From assembly GCA_009731375.1 (NCBI GenBank), contig BJOX01000123.1, positions 188,530 to 252,529 on the forward strand: 64,000 bases of DNA. The letters run 5' to 3'. The position numbers were made by a program, and so were the translations under genes. The DNA is from Paulinella micropora. Its lineage: Eukaryota > Cercozoa > Imbricatea > Euglyphida. Of this stretch, positions 35,901 through 45,143 are shown in pieces. Below the pieces are notes generated by a model. That model was not told where the DNA came from. It ran no database searches and saw nothing but the letters and a program-made list of their open reading frames with translations. Position 1 is the first letter of the stretch. Each line of letters opens with the position of its first letter.

Positions 35901-38574
35901 GAAATTACGCCCAATCATGTTTATTAGTAGGAAGTTGTGTGCGGCGGAGAGAAACTATTGCACAAGGCAAAGAGAGGCGTTGGCGGTAGTATGGGCCCTC
36001 AAGAGGCTCAGAGAGTATTTGTGGGGAGGACCTCAATTTACTGTCAGAACTGATCATCATAACCTGTTATGGTTGATGAATCATGAACAGACGGGACGGC
36101 TGGCGCGGTGGCAAGCGTTCTTGTCTTGTTTCGATTTTACAATGGTCCATCTACCGGGAAAGCGAAATGTGGTCGCTGATAGCCTCTCTAGGCTAGAGTT
36201 TAACTCAGAAGTATCGGCGTTGGTGTCCACGGTGGAGATGGAAGACTTGTCCACTGACAAGGTGTATGAGGTCAGCCACATTGAGGCGATGGAGATGGCG
36301 AGTGGAGTCCGATATGACCGCACAGGTCTACGGTACAGTCCACAAGGCCCGGATCACGGGATATGTTGTGAGCTACATACCCAGGAGGACGCTGAGTGGT
36401 CCTATGAGGTATATGAGAATGCGAAGGCGAACATAAGAGAGGAAGAGGAGACGCAGGAAGTTTATGCGGAGCCTCCTCAAGAGCGGAGAAGTGACCTAGA
36501 CGATGACCCGGAAAGAATCGGGGTACGGCTAGAAGATGGTACTATCCATATAGCCTCGCCTACCGCATGGAGGCAACAACAGGCTCAAGATCCGGAGTTT
36601 AAAGAACTGATACAGTTATATCAGAACCCGGATGAGCTACGGATGACGAAAGCGATCAAAGATCAGATGAAGGAGATGGGATGGAGAGATGGTCTACTGT
36701 GGTACAAGGGCCTTCACGGTCGCTATGCGTCACAGCCGGACAAATGGACCCTTTGGGTACCGGAGAGTCTGAGACGATTTATATTTGTCGCAGCCCACAA
36801 TTGCCCACTTTTGGCGCATCCGGGTCGACAACGAACTCATATGTTCGTAGCGAGGCGACTCTGGCGGAAGAAGATGAAGGAGAAGATAGATCAGGCGGTG
36901 GATGCATGCATCCCGTGCAAGATAAACAAAACACCACTGAAGGCAAATTTCGGCCTGATTGGCGAATTTCTTCTTCATGCGGGGATGTTTGAGTTTATAC
37001 ACATTGATCATGTGGGACCTTTCCCAGAATCGAAGGATGGTTACAAATACCTCCTTACGGCTATTGACAGAGCCACCAACTATGTGTGGATCATCCCTGT
37101 CAAAGACGTTACCGGCAAGACGACGGCCGAGGCGCTGATCGATAGGATCATCTCACAGATCGGAGTACCAAGAAAGATATGTTCTGATCGAGGCTCGGAC
37201 TTTAATAACGAGGTCATCGACAAACTATCTAAGTATTACGGGATGAAATGGCAATATGTTACTGCCTATAACCCGCGAGCAAATGGGAAAATCGAGCGGG
37301 TACACAGACCCCTCAAAGCCTCACTAAAAATGTATTGCACGAAGAAGGAGAATCAAAGAGCTTGGGCGGATGCGGATGAGTTGTTTGGGATGAGACTTAG
37401 AGTGAAGATGGAGGCGGAACAAATAGTCAGGGCGCATAGAGAGGCGGAGCGCCGAAAGACTGATGCTGAAGGGGTGCGACAAGCGCACTTGGATCAGATC
37501 AAGTTCCAGGTCGGGGATATTGTACTATTGTACCATCCTCAAGTCCCGAAGGGAGTCAGCTCTAAGCTGTTCACTCACTGGAAAGGACCTTATCAGATTA
37601 TGGAACAGACGGGACCTCTGAATTACAAGATCAGGGGTAGAGGGAAGGTGCAAATTGTGAATGTAAGAAGGCTGATTAAGTATGATCCCTTCTTACTGGA
37701 AGATGAATCCGTTGAGGAGGCGTTAAAACGGATGAAGGATGATTTCAAAGAGGTGCCGCCCATCCACAAGGAGGCTGGCATAGACCAAGACGATGCTTAT
37801 CGGGCACCGATAGCTGAGAAGGAGGAGAGTGAGGTGGACAGCAAGGAGAAGACTGACCGCATAAGCGCGGTGGGGACTCAGTCCAAGTCTCCGCGAGAGC
37901 ATAGCGGAAAGAAGGAGAAGATCACAGAGGCGCAGCTAAGGAGAGCGCGGAATGATCTTATCAACGACCAACCGAGGAAGGCGATGAGGTCGATGAGATC
38001 AAAGGACGTCCACCAGGAGGAGGAGGGGACGGACACTGACCCAAACGCGGGCAACGTTGAGATTGTCCATGAGCGATGGAAGGAAGGCGATGCGATAGCA
38101 ACCATCGCATGGGTGAAAAATGTTTTCTATCTGATGAGACCAGCGGAACAACATGTCGCTGATGACACTCTCTCAGACTTATACTTGATGCGGGTCGTGG
38201 CGGTCCCACGACAGATGCGTGTCACACGGACACTCAAAATATCATCAGCCGCAAAGATAGTACAACCGATACTCCAGTTCTGGAGAAGTATGGACCCGGT
38301 TGAGGATCCAAAGGCAAGACATTATCTGCCAGTATATAAAGACGCAAAAAGTCTCGAGACATGGGATGATACAATTACTCCCAGAGACAAGGATTACACT
38401 GCGTGGACCATTCAGACACTGCCAAGAGGAGTGCTTGATGTCCCTTTTGAATTATCGTTGGGCGGAATCCCTAATAAGATCTGGGACATTCTCGAACAGT
38501 CAAAGTTCGATCTGACTTTTGTTGGTGGTCCTCCACCAGGCAAAGAAATCCGCGCCAGACGACGAAGGCAGTGA
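32911..38574 (+). CDS. pol: Gypsy-1 Pol (protease, RT, RNase H, integrase)
   Basis: Open from the codon after the gag TGA to TGA at 38572-38574, in the gag frame. There is no ATG in its first 80 or so codons, so readthrough of the gag stop is the likely expression route. Domains: a retropepsin-like region with DTMA at 33478-33489 where DTGA/DSGA is usual; RT with LPMGL (about 35250) and YIDD (35386-35397); RNase H with DTDAS (about 35841), REALAV and RTDHHNLL. The integrase has an HHCC zinc region (about 36795-36930) and a DDE core: HIDHVGPF (about 36999), CSDRGSDF (about 37180) and GKIERVH (about 37288). Compared with Gypsy-2 it lacks 50 residues after the DDE core (deletion point near 37362-37366). 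Copying and insertion of the element are the expected roles; this copy is probably integrase-defective. Confidence 0.9.
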   Translation: MEGEEERKEKTVKFNPKVTVLSNAVVQTGPTLPLCENKDVGTQRLQPQGSLIPVHTARLPMITDANRKARLAMEARRPMADVSPRPSKQPRTDSMSTVAAGGEQKDNVCTQVPQDNVAQIVNAPVPQNNKNVNEVKQEEKKEELKNLETRLQNLERKVLVLAANIHRPDALCYTELYCETLKTILKVGNDTMANINIVGRKFFNRYRDWVDGNMKKSTGTLKGVSSRTDITGIITLTFKLKSARVYRMDLYVVPGYHGSILLSYDQLATMGAVIDCAARRVIYGVKRGEENDIDPFNATDSYEAYELSLATDHKKMAIAHEALEVYVHPHVVRPDELSWTDNWESQVCTVTVPTCHWDKKSIDDLIEKRKEEIICVAQRSPSLARFAEGVGTDVHITNGYCFHAKVGEEKREAFVPRRTGRIPDTPPETIKSFITDFWGDEPTWPRSLSEVKKCLRTLFENNKPYTIILPYNEKAIWAQEIRDRLIDHPIPVPSRKQQLVVACRMGTREQSSAYKRKLRDLDKLKLIPQAFTCFDGFYTRKAPLQYARLIDMLVELGKDDEPDTVTYEKTGLDDVSEEDLGLEEDREPLKQHKQMSDEDFQEAARKILEEGVGTEKEKELLKAKLEANKEIFDPPHAGGVKPEDFTAVIYKIPGAEPSPAPRRANLSIHEAKIAEELARQLLNEDFIERSTSPIVSQPRIVPKPGGEWRLTVNYARVNKVLEEERNPLPTLEEGRRVLRNAKFYSVIDLKNGFWQIPLEEKSRWLTAFVVGMEIYQWKVLPMGLKQAPGLFQKAMQKMLSSQYDDLSDGGFMRRRGQKAGEYAFCYIDDIIVYSNTMEEHIDHLSDIFRRIGAFGLKCNLKKCQLAKTSVTYLGYEISHNRVSISKEKREEIMNRPIPKNRTELHSFLAMAQYYSQFIPDWGATRAKVEKMIDFGDFEKWDEEALQAFHALKDLIYKDPKDGGLVLTMPDFTKQFVVDTDASKFAIGAVLQQEDEEKKLRPIMFISRKLCAAERNYCTRQREALAVVWALKRLREYLWGGPQFTVRTDHHNLLWLMNHEQTGRLARWQAFLSCFDFTMVHLPGKRNVVADSLSRLEFNSEVSALVSTVEMEDLSTDKVYEVSHIEAMEMASGVRYDRTGLRYSPQGPDHGICCELHTQEDAEWSYEVYENAKANIREEEETQEVYAEPPQERRSDLDDDPERIGVRLEDGTIHIASPTAWRQQQAQDPEFKELIQLYQNPDELRMTKAIKDQMKEMGWRDGLLWYKGLHGRYASQPDKWTLWVPESLRRFIFVAAHNCPLLAHPGRQRTHMFVARRLWRKKMKEKIDQAVDACIPCKINKTPLKANFGLIGEFLLHAGMFEFIHIDHVGPFPESKDGYKYLLTAIDRATNYVWIIPVKDVTGKTTAEALIDRIISQIGVPRKICSDRGSDFNNEVIDKLSKYYGMKWQYVTAYNPRANGKIERVHRPLKASLKMYCTKKENQRAWADADELFGMRLRVKMEAEQIVRAHREAERRKTDAEGVRQAHLDQIKFQVGDIVLLYHPQVPKGVSSKLFTHWKGPYQIMEQTGPLNYKIRGRGKVQIVNVRRLIKYDPFLLEDESVEEALKRMKDDFKEVPPIHKEAGIDQDDAYRAPIAEKEESEVDSKEKTDRISAVGTQSKSPREHSGKKEKITEAQLRRARNDLINDQPRKAMRSMRSKDVHQEEEGTDTDPNAGNVEIVHERWKEGDAIATIAWVKNVFYLMRPAEQHVADDTLSDLYLMRVVAVPRQMRVTRTLKISSAAKIVQPILQFWRSMDPVEDPKARHYLPVYKDAKSLETWDDTITPRDKDYTAWTIQTLPRGVLDVPFELSLGGIPNKIWDILEQSKFDLTFVGGPPPGKEIRARRRRQ

Positions 38575-39403
38575 CAAAGAAACTATTTTTCTTTATGCGT
38601 CTCAAATAAACTGATTGATTGCCCACGGCGTATCATGATTTGATCATGCATCATCAGTTATCAATATGAATATTAAAAAGACTCAGTGATATAACTTGGC
38701 ATTCGATCGCAACATACGAGTGCGAAAGGTCGATCGACGATGATACTACACCGTATACGGGGATCGCTAGTGTATTGAGCGATGGTGTTCCCGGGTATGA
38801 CCCTTTCCAAGTCCTGGGATGATGTTCTCGAAAATGAAATGTTCTCTGAAACTTTCATTAAATTATTTTTTACGATAGATTATATACTGTCGTACCTGAG
38901 CACGGTCAATCTCTACTTGTGTCGGTATATCGCAGGGTCGGGTACATACACCTCGACTTCGGATATAGCTATTAGGACTGGCCCCCTAATACTATATCAT
39001 AGGATATCCGCCTTATACAAGGGTATGTCATTAAAAAAGACAATGTACTTACGATCTCCCTGTGAATAATAATAATAATAATGATAATGATAAGAAGAAG
39101 AAGGAGATCAAAGGGGGAATCGTACTACAGCACCACGTTGCTTGTATTTTTTTATTAATTGTACGTTTGTTCTTGACATACTGCCGAAAAAAAAAGAAAA
39201 AAAAAAAAATTGAGGGGAAGGAGTTCAAAATTTACAAGAAAGGCTAGAGAATCCGCTTTGACGTGCCGTATGAGGATATATTTATCGTCTTTTAGCGTCT
39301 ATCCGTGGGTCGATGCGCTGTGTGGCATGACTCCATAGCGCATACTATTTGCAGAAAGAAATCAGAAGGTGTATGACGAAAATGCTATTTCCGTCATAAA
39401 ATC
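38575..39403 (+). other. Gypsy-1 3' untranslated region
   Basis: Non-coding. It is homologous to 60676-61467 of Gypsy-2 in reverse orientation (shared ACACCGTATACGGGGATCGC-like and TGGTGTTCCCGGGTATGACC-like motifs). It contains a short (AAT)n at 39064-39092. Confidence 0.75.
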
Positions 39404-39412
39404 GGGAGGGGG
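39404..39412 (+). promoter_or_regulatory. polypurine tract of Gypsy-1
   Basis: GGGAGGGGG, followed by TAC and the LTR start. Gypsy-2 has GGGAAGGGG at the equivalent place. Confidence 0.75.
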
Positions 39413-39415
39413 TAC

Positions 39416-39653
39416 TGTAGGCATCACCCCCCGGATAGCCGGTAAAAAGTACCTTTTCCTGGTGACAGGTGCACCAGCTTGTTTTTCAGTATTATTTGTC
39501 TGGATTGGACCTGATGCCATTTTATTCCTGGTCTGTTGCCGTTTTCCTTTTTGGCTTCACTGAGCTAATACAACGAGACATCATTCTCATCTTTTGAGGA
39601 CTGTGTTTGGTTGAATTACCGACTTTTTACGAGCTATCGTTGGGGGCATTACA
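39416..39653 (+). repeat. 3' LTR of Gypsy-1
   Basis: 238 bp; four substitutions from the 5' LTR. It ends at 39653, directly against the DNA polymerase remnant. Confidence 0.92.
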
Positions 39654-40881
39654 CCTGTTTAATAAAGTAGTGGTCAAAGTTCGCCCCGTTAAACCCATTC
39701 ACATATAAATTGGTGCTTCTTCATCTTTCTTCTTTTTCTTTCTTACTCCTGCTACTTTCTTGACTGGATTATGTGGTTGTTTGGTAGCACATTCTAATGC
39801 TAACTTTCTTCCTCTCTCTAAGAGTAAATCAAGAAATTTAGAAATACAATCTATACCAGCGTAATATTTAAATCCTTCCGTTCCCTAAGCATATCCGACT
39901 ATATAACAATCGTGTATATCAAAGCCCTCGGAAATCCTTTTGTTTCTCCAAGTTTCTAAGTCGTAATGAAGGATTTCATCTTTATTATTATATTTTTCTT
40001 TATGAGACTTCGTTATTAAATGTCTCTTTCCATTCTTTAATATTTCTCTATTTGCATAGTTTATCATTTTTGGATTGCAATTGTGCTTGCAAAAATATTT
40101 CCTTGAGCATTTTTCGCATGGTTTTTTATATCTATTACTTAGTCCAAAATAATGATTATTATCTAAGAAAATCATAATATCTGCTTTTTCTCCGATGTTA
40201 TTTGTGCTTATGGTTTCTTTTCTTAGGGAATTTCTTATTTCGTATGTCTTATTTTCTTTTATGAATTTATTTAGGATTTGAATGGCAATAGAGAATGGAA
40301 TTGGGGAATCTTTGGAAAGATTAAATCGCTCTCTTATGTCATTACACCTTTTTCTGTTAATAATCGGTAAATTAAGAATGTCTTTACAAAGGAAGAATAA
40401 GCAGTTATTATTTTTACTGGCTGGAGATATTAATATACTTTCTTCCGATTTTGTTTTTTTGCATTTGTTTTTTCCTTCATAATAACCGCCTCCGTTTTCT
40501 TGAACAACTACTGCCTTAGCATATTCAATAATCCGGTCATAACCTAATCCCGATGCTTCAATATTGCTTATGTTAAACTCATTCAACATTTCAATAAAAG
40601 CATCATAGTTTTTAATTTGAAAAGAATTAAATGTTTTTTTTAATAATATCTATTTATTTCTTCGTGGTCTGTTATGTGGGTTATAGTAATATGAACATCG
40701 GCATTTCCTGTCATCCCATTTCTTTTAGCATCTAATAGTATAGGAAGTAGAACCTCTCGCTCTAAATGTGTCAGTATCATAAAAGTTTATGTCTAATCCT
40801 TGCTTCTCGTATGTAAGAGAGTTTAATCTATTGTCTCGTCTAGATTTTAACTCTACTACTTTGAATTCCCTCTTGCTCTCT
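39654..40881 (-). pseudogene. fragment of a protein-primed family B DNA polymerase (virus/Polinton/plasmid type)
   Basis: Very AT-rich DNA, unlike its neighbours. The longest frame is 39885-40589. The ExoI-like motif ILHYDLETWRN is at about 39950-39985 and ends in VGYA, where a TAG stops the frame. An ExoII-like motif NGFNGANFDHYFI follows at about 39660-39699 in another frame. Upstream are a Cys-rich patch (KPCEKC..YFCKHNC), NNCLFFLC, and an N-terminal part at about 40650-40900, again frameshifted. Exonuclease motifs of this form belong to DNA_pol_B_2 enzymes of Polintons, virophages and linear plasmids, which replicate protein-capped linear DNA. The polymerase domain itself is absent: the fragment ends at the Gypsy-1 LTR. 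At least two frameshifts and one stop make it a relic. Confidence 0.75.
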
Positions 40882-40970
40882 CTAATATAACGAGACATCA
40901 TTCTCATCTTTTGAGGACTGTGTTTGGTTGTATTACCGACTTTTTACGAGCTATCGTTGGGGGCATTACA
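40882..40970 (+). repeat. 89-bp right-end fragment of a Gypsy LTR
   Basis: Identical to the last 89 bp of the 5' LTR of Gypsy-1 and different at two positions from the nearer 3' LTR. It ends with GGGGGCATTACA. Confidence 0.88.
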
Positions 40971-41335
40971 CTTAATTAGACTCCCTTACGAGTCAGTGTC
41001 CAACGATACCGTGCTACTAACGACAAGATTAGAAAAATGAGCAAAGCGCAGTTGAAGTGAGCTACCCTACGTCTCCAGTGGAGTTCGGCTATATAGCTGC
41101 ACTATATCAACTAAAGCGCTACAGGCACAACAGTGCACAAAATAAGACTAAGCGAAAGCAGAGGTGCTAGCCTATGTCTCCACAGCTTGTGGAGTTTGGC
41201 AATCTAGTCACCTAATTGTTAATATCTATCCCCGGACCACCGGGAACCTGACAAGAGTCCTACCCAAAGTCCACGTTGGAGAAAGTCCTGCTGTCGGGGG
41301 GTTGTCCCTCTAAGAGGGAGCGGTTCCCCGAGTCT
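40971..41335. other. region left of Copia-1; 3' LTR not identified
   Basis: This should hold the 3' end of Copia-1 (minus strand). It has a loosely repeated motif (GAGCTACCCTACGTCTCC / GCTAGCCTATGTCTCCAC, about 90 bp apart), but I could not match it to anything right of the element. No gene. Confidence 0.5.
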
Positions 41336-42211
41336 TTAATCCTGGGCCACGTGCCGAACCCGACGGTCGTAAGGCTCACCCCGCATAGCCTTAGTGTTTA
41401 TGTCGGCCAGATTGTCGGTTGAGCCCACCTTCTCGTTGACAACGAGCCCGGCGTCCACCTTCTGGTTGATGATGGCGCATCGCAGGTCCACATGTCCCAG
41501 CTTCCTAGCAAACACATTGCTGTCGGCGAGGTCCAACGCCCCCTGGTTGTCGCCGTACAGGATGGGGGGCTGCCCCCACCCGTACGGCCCCATTGTGTCC
41601 GCGACCCGGCCGTCTGCGATTCCCTGCACAAAGTTCACAATCTTGTCTTGTCCATGATAAGACTCCACCATTGCATAAACCTCCGCCTCACATGAGGAGG
41701 CTTCGGGTGCCGCTGGCACCAGACGCGCGCCGACCGCCTCTTCTGGGTCCCCGCTGCCTGGCACAGCCGCCACCAGCTCGTCGCTCAGTGCTCGCGCCTT
41801 CTCTTCCACACGCGCACGCAGGGCCGCGTCCTTCGGGAGGACCACCGACACGTTCCGTTTCATGCAGAAGGGGAGCACTGAGCCACCCATAAAGAAGTGA
41901 AAGCCCGCCAACCGGGCGCGACGATCTTGCGGCGTACCCTTCCAACTTGAGTCGGCCCACGACATCAAGCGGGTGCCGTTCGCTTTAGAAAAGCGAATGC
42001 CTTTTGAACGCGTACCGTTAAGGTACCGCACAACCTGCTCGGCTTGCTGATAATTGAACAACTCGGGCTTGGAGGCATGGGTCGCTACCTCCCCGAGCGG
42101 GCCCAACACCTCATGCCGAGTGATACGTGTCCACAAGAGGACACCTACGATGTGCTGCGGCGAGAACTGCTCTAACACGGACTGCTTTCCGGCCCGCACC
42201 CCCGGCATCAA
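41336..42211 (-). pseudogene. Copia-1 RNase H region
   Basis: RT thumb/connection sequence, then copia RNase H: LMSWADSSWKG, CEAEVYAMVE, LYGDNQGALDLA, HVDLRCAIIN and the final TDNLADINTKAM. The stop ends the element's coding part. A GC-rich insertion-like stretch (ALSDELVAAVPGSGDPEEA) lies between the second and third motifs. Confidence 0.88.
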
Positions 42212-42254
42212 CCACGGCGAGTCGACAGTAGCTAGACCGGTGCACTGGAGCTTC

Positions 42255-43637
42255 TCAACGGCCTCCTTGATAAAGTCCTCCTGAGAGATCTTGATCGTAC
42301 GCTAACCGACAGTCTTCCTTATCTTCGATGTTCAAGCCTACCACCCCGGTTGGCGCCTCTTGCTTAAAGACCCTAAAGGCCTTCTTACCAGCAGCTAAGA
42401 ACTCCGCTTCTACATCCTTACCACTGAACGCTCCCGTCATGTCGTCGACGTGCACCAACACAAAGTCCGGTTTGTCCTTACCAGGTAGCCAGCGCCAAAA
42501 GAAGCAAGGAAAAGCGACATGAGCCTGAAAGCCCAAACCTTCTAAGAACGGGACTAGCTTGTACCGCCACCATTTGCGGCCCGCGTCCGGTCTGCCATAG
42601 AGGGCTTTAACCATTTCCCACACATACCCCGGCTCTTCTAAACCAAACGGTGGTACGATGTAACTGGGGCGATACCCCTGCTCAGCTGCAGACGCCTCTG
42701 TGTATGCGGTGCCAACGTCCCACTTTGACAAGACTAAGCCAAAGAACACTGAAAGGGCGAAAAGCATCAAGATGGTAAGGGCACACGGGGTTGGGAAGTC
42801 CCGTTTCCCAAAATGCCATCCCTGTATCATGGAAAACCCCTTGGCCGTCCATCGGCTTTTGAACTTTAGGATCTCTCCCCCTGCCTCTTTGGTGGCATCA
42901 ACGAACCGCCCTTCACAAATGTCTTTCTTGTCTACTAAGTCGGCTCGGACTCTCCGGAAGCAACCTTTCTCCCAGAGCGTAGCCATCTCCTCGGCTCGGG
43001 CGTCGTCCCAGTACCCTAGCTCGTCGGCTTGCTTCTCACTCACCGGTCTAGTGAACGTGGCGGCATGTGCGGTCTCCGGACCATCGGCAAGGTACTTGAC
43101 GATCTCCGAGTCCAACATACGGTCTGGGGAGTCGTCATCCTCAAACTTTACCCAGTGGGCTGGTCCGTTCTTCTTCTGCTTCTTAACCCATATGGGTTCA
43201 CTCACGTCTTGCACCTGACCTCGTCGGGCCTTGTCCCGAAAACCCATCCCATAGGTCTTCTTGGCCCAAGCCCAGCCCCACTTAGTGGCTGGGGTCTCAA
43301 CCCACCTTCCCTTCAACTCTCCTATTGTTTCCGGGTCGGGATCAGGGGCTTCTTTCTCGGCTTTCACGGCTTCCTGCTCCGAGGTCGCTTCCTCCACTTC
43401 GCCGTCGGAATCGGAGCTGTCAAGCTCCCCCTGATCCGGGGCCTTCTTACCTTCACCGGGATCGGTCACCCCCACCCGGGGCTTTGGGACAAACAACTGC
43501 TCAAGGGCGGCGTCTTCCATTAACGGGTCTCCCTTGAACGGCTCCAAGCTCAGGCCCTTCTTCTCCCAGAAGGACTGCAACAAAGGCCAGGCCGGCTGGT
43601 TGTCGTCAAAGTTCTTGACGTTTCGCCATGGGAACAC
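42255..43637 (-). pseudogene. Copia-1 IN-RT linker and reverse transcriptase
   Basis: Residues 1-210 form an acidic linker with a conserved part (WAKKTYG ... GPAHWVKFED ... LDSEIVKY) that also occurs in Copia-2. The RVT_2 RT follows: ILKFKSRWTAKGF, KWDVGTAYTEA (first catalytic Asp), VKALYGRPDAGRKWW, and HVDDMTGAF (catalytic pair, about 42430-42456; HVDD instead of YVDD). The frame breaks near 42300, where RT would pass to the connection region. Confidence 0.9.
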
Positions 43638-44640
43638 CCTATCAAGTGTGCGGAATACTCAAAACTCAGCCCTAACCAGGCGGCCATGTGCGTCCGGCTC
43701 TCGTCATGTCCTAACCTGCCCTCGATGACCATGTGGCATAGACACCCAAAAGGATGAAGGTAAGCTATCCAATTTACCTTCCTTTCGCGGGGCATAAGCT
43801 CAAACATCCGGACTTCACCACCGGATCGCTTCGGTGAAAGGTTGTGCAAGAGGATAGCGTGCTGCCACGCATATCCCAAGAGTTCATAGGGCAGCTGAGC
43901 CTTAACCAGGTTATGGCGCGCTTTGCGCCAAAAGTCACGTTGGGACACTTCGGCATAGGCGTTCTTGTTCTGTTCGTTGAGGGTGTTGATCCTCTTCCTC
44001 ACTCCCTTGTCCCGGACTAGCTCTTTGAAGTCAGCTGAGATATGCTCACCGTCTACCCGGACTTCCTTCACCTTCTTGCCGCTTTGCGTCTCAAGGAAGT
44101 TTATGCATTCCCGCATGAAACGCACTTGTGGTGCCGCGGTGCCATCCTTTAGAAGGAGGCCAAACGCATACCCGGTGTTAGCCTCGATTCCCACCATGCC
44201 GTACCAAAACCCCCCATAGAGGGGTTTGCGCAGGCACCCGGACTTGTCGAACGCCACAGCTTCGAACTTCCCTACTTGTGTCAACTGGTTGCTTGCCGGG
44301 TGGTTCACTTTTCCCCCTTTTGCGGCTGGACACTCCTTACACTCTTTTACCGCTTGCTCATGGGTTTTGTCACCCACTATCTTGATCCCGTACGCTTCAC
44401 TGATGAGGCGCTGCATATTGCTTCCGGGCCCTCTGAACTTCTGATGAAGTTGTTCACTAGTCAAATCCGTGACCTTAGCCATCTCCTTCCCAAAGAAAGC
44501 TCTAGCCTCAACCTTATCCGCAGCCAGCTCTTGGTTGGTGGACGTCACAAAACGCCACACCTTGTCCTTGGCGTCGAGGTAAAGGACCCCGGCCTTAAGC
44601 TCAGGGGAAATGTCCGGTATCCGGGCCTTGGTGATATAGC
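43550..44640 (-). pseudogene. Copia-1 integrase
   Basis: The zinc-binding part has LHQKFRG and CKECPAAKG. The rve core follows: AFDKSGCL as first Asp (about 44240), VRVDGEHISADF as second Asp (about 44050), and NKNAYAEVSQRDFWRKAR as Glu (about 43930). After the core comes the usual LLGYAWQHAILLHNL helix. A frameshift near 43640 separates it from the linker-RT frame. It would insert cDNA into the genome. Confidence 0.88.
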
Positions 44641-45143
44641 CCTCCTTTCTTATTGAGAACTACACTGTACCCTTCCTTAGCTAACTGAGGACCAGAGACT
44701 AAGGTTTCATCTATGTTGGGGCTAACCCACACACTACCTAGATGCAACCTGTTCTTTTCCCCCTTTCCGTTCACGGTCGTCATGTCTAACGAGCCCTTCT
44801 TAGTCACGGTGGTCTCCCCGTTGACCGTGTCTACCCGTTTCATCCCTCGCTGAATGTTGAACAAACGTTGTTCAGCTCCGGCCGGCACAAAGTGCAACGT
44901 AGCTCCCGAATCGAACATGGGGTCTTTGTCCGCACTCCGTCCTAGGAGGGCCTGTTCTGCTAGCCGAATACCCTTAGCCATCCATCCGCGTTCGGTCGTG
45001 AAACGAACTAGGTCGTCAACCGGGTCAGCTTCTCCCTCGGCTTCCGGCAAACTTGCGTATTCCTTCTCTAGTACGCTCTCACCGCCGACCACCCTTTCTC
45101 GGACTCTGAACGGGCTTAGTACGAGGTTGAAACCCGGCAGCAC
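44601..45143 (-). pseudogene. Copia-1 protease
   Basis: Contains the catalytic DSGATLHFVP (about 44890-44920) and the downstream conserved ETLVSGPQLAKEGYSV segment of copia pepsin-like proteases. It would cut the polyprotein. The frame ends early; the N-terminus of integrase follows in another frame from about 44640. Confidence 0.85.

Larger units (their letters stand above)
29199..39653 (+). mobile_element. Ty3/gypsy-like LTR retrotransposon (Gypsy-1)
   Basis: A complete-looking element of 10.4 kb: 5' LTR, leader of about 790 bp, gag, pol (PR-RT-RNaseH-IN), 3' UTR, polypurine tract, 3' LTR. The two 238-bp LTRs differ at four positions, which indicates a fairly recent insertion. RT precedes integrase, the order that defines gypsy rather than copia. 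No target-site duplication is visible: CCCTA on the left against CCTGT on the right. Gypsy-2 at the right edge is a close relative. Confidence 0.92.

Noticed and set aside
40971-41335. LTR pair for Copia-1 using this region and 48481-49586
   Set aside because: I could not find a matching repeat of useful length between the two sides by eye.
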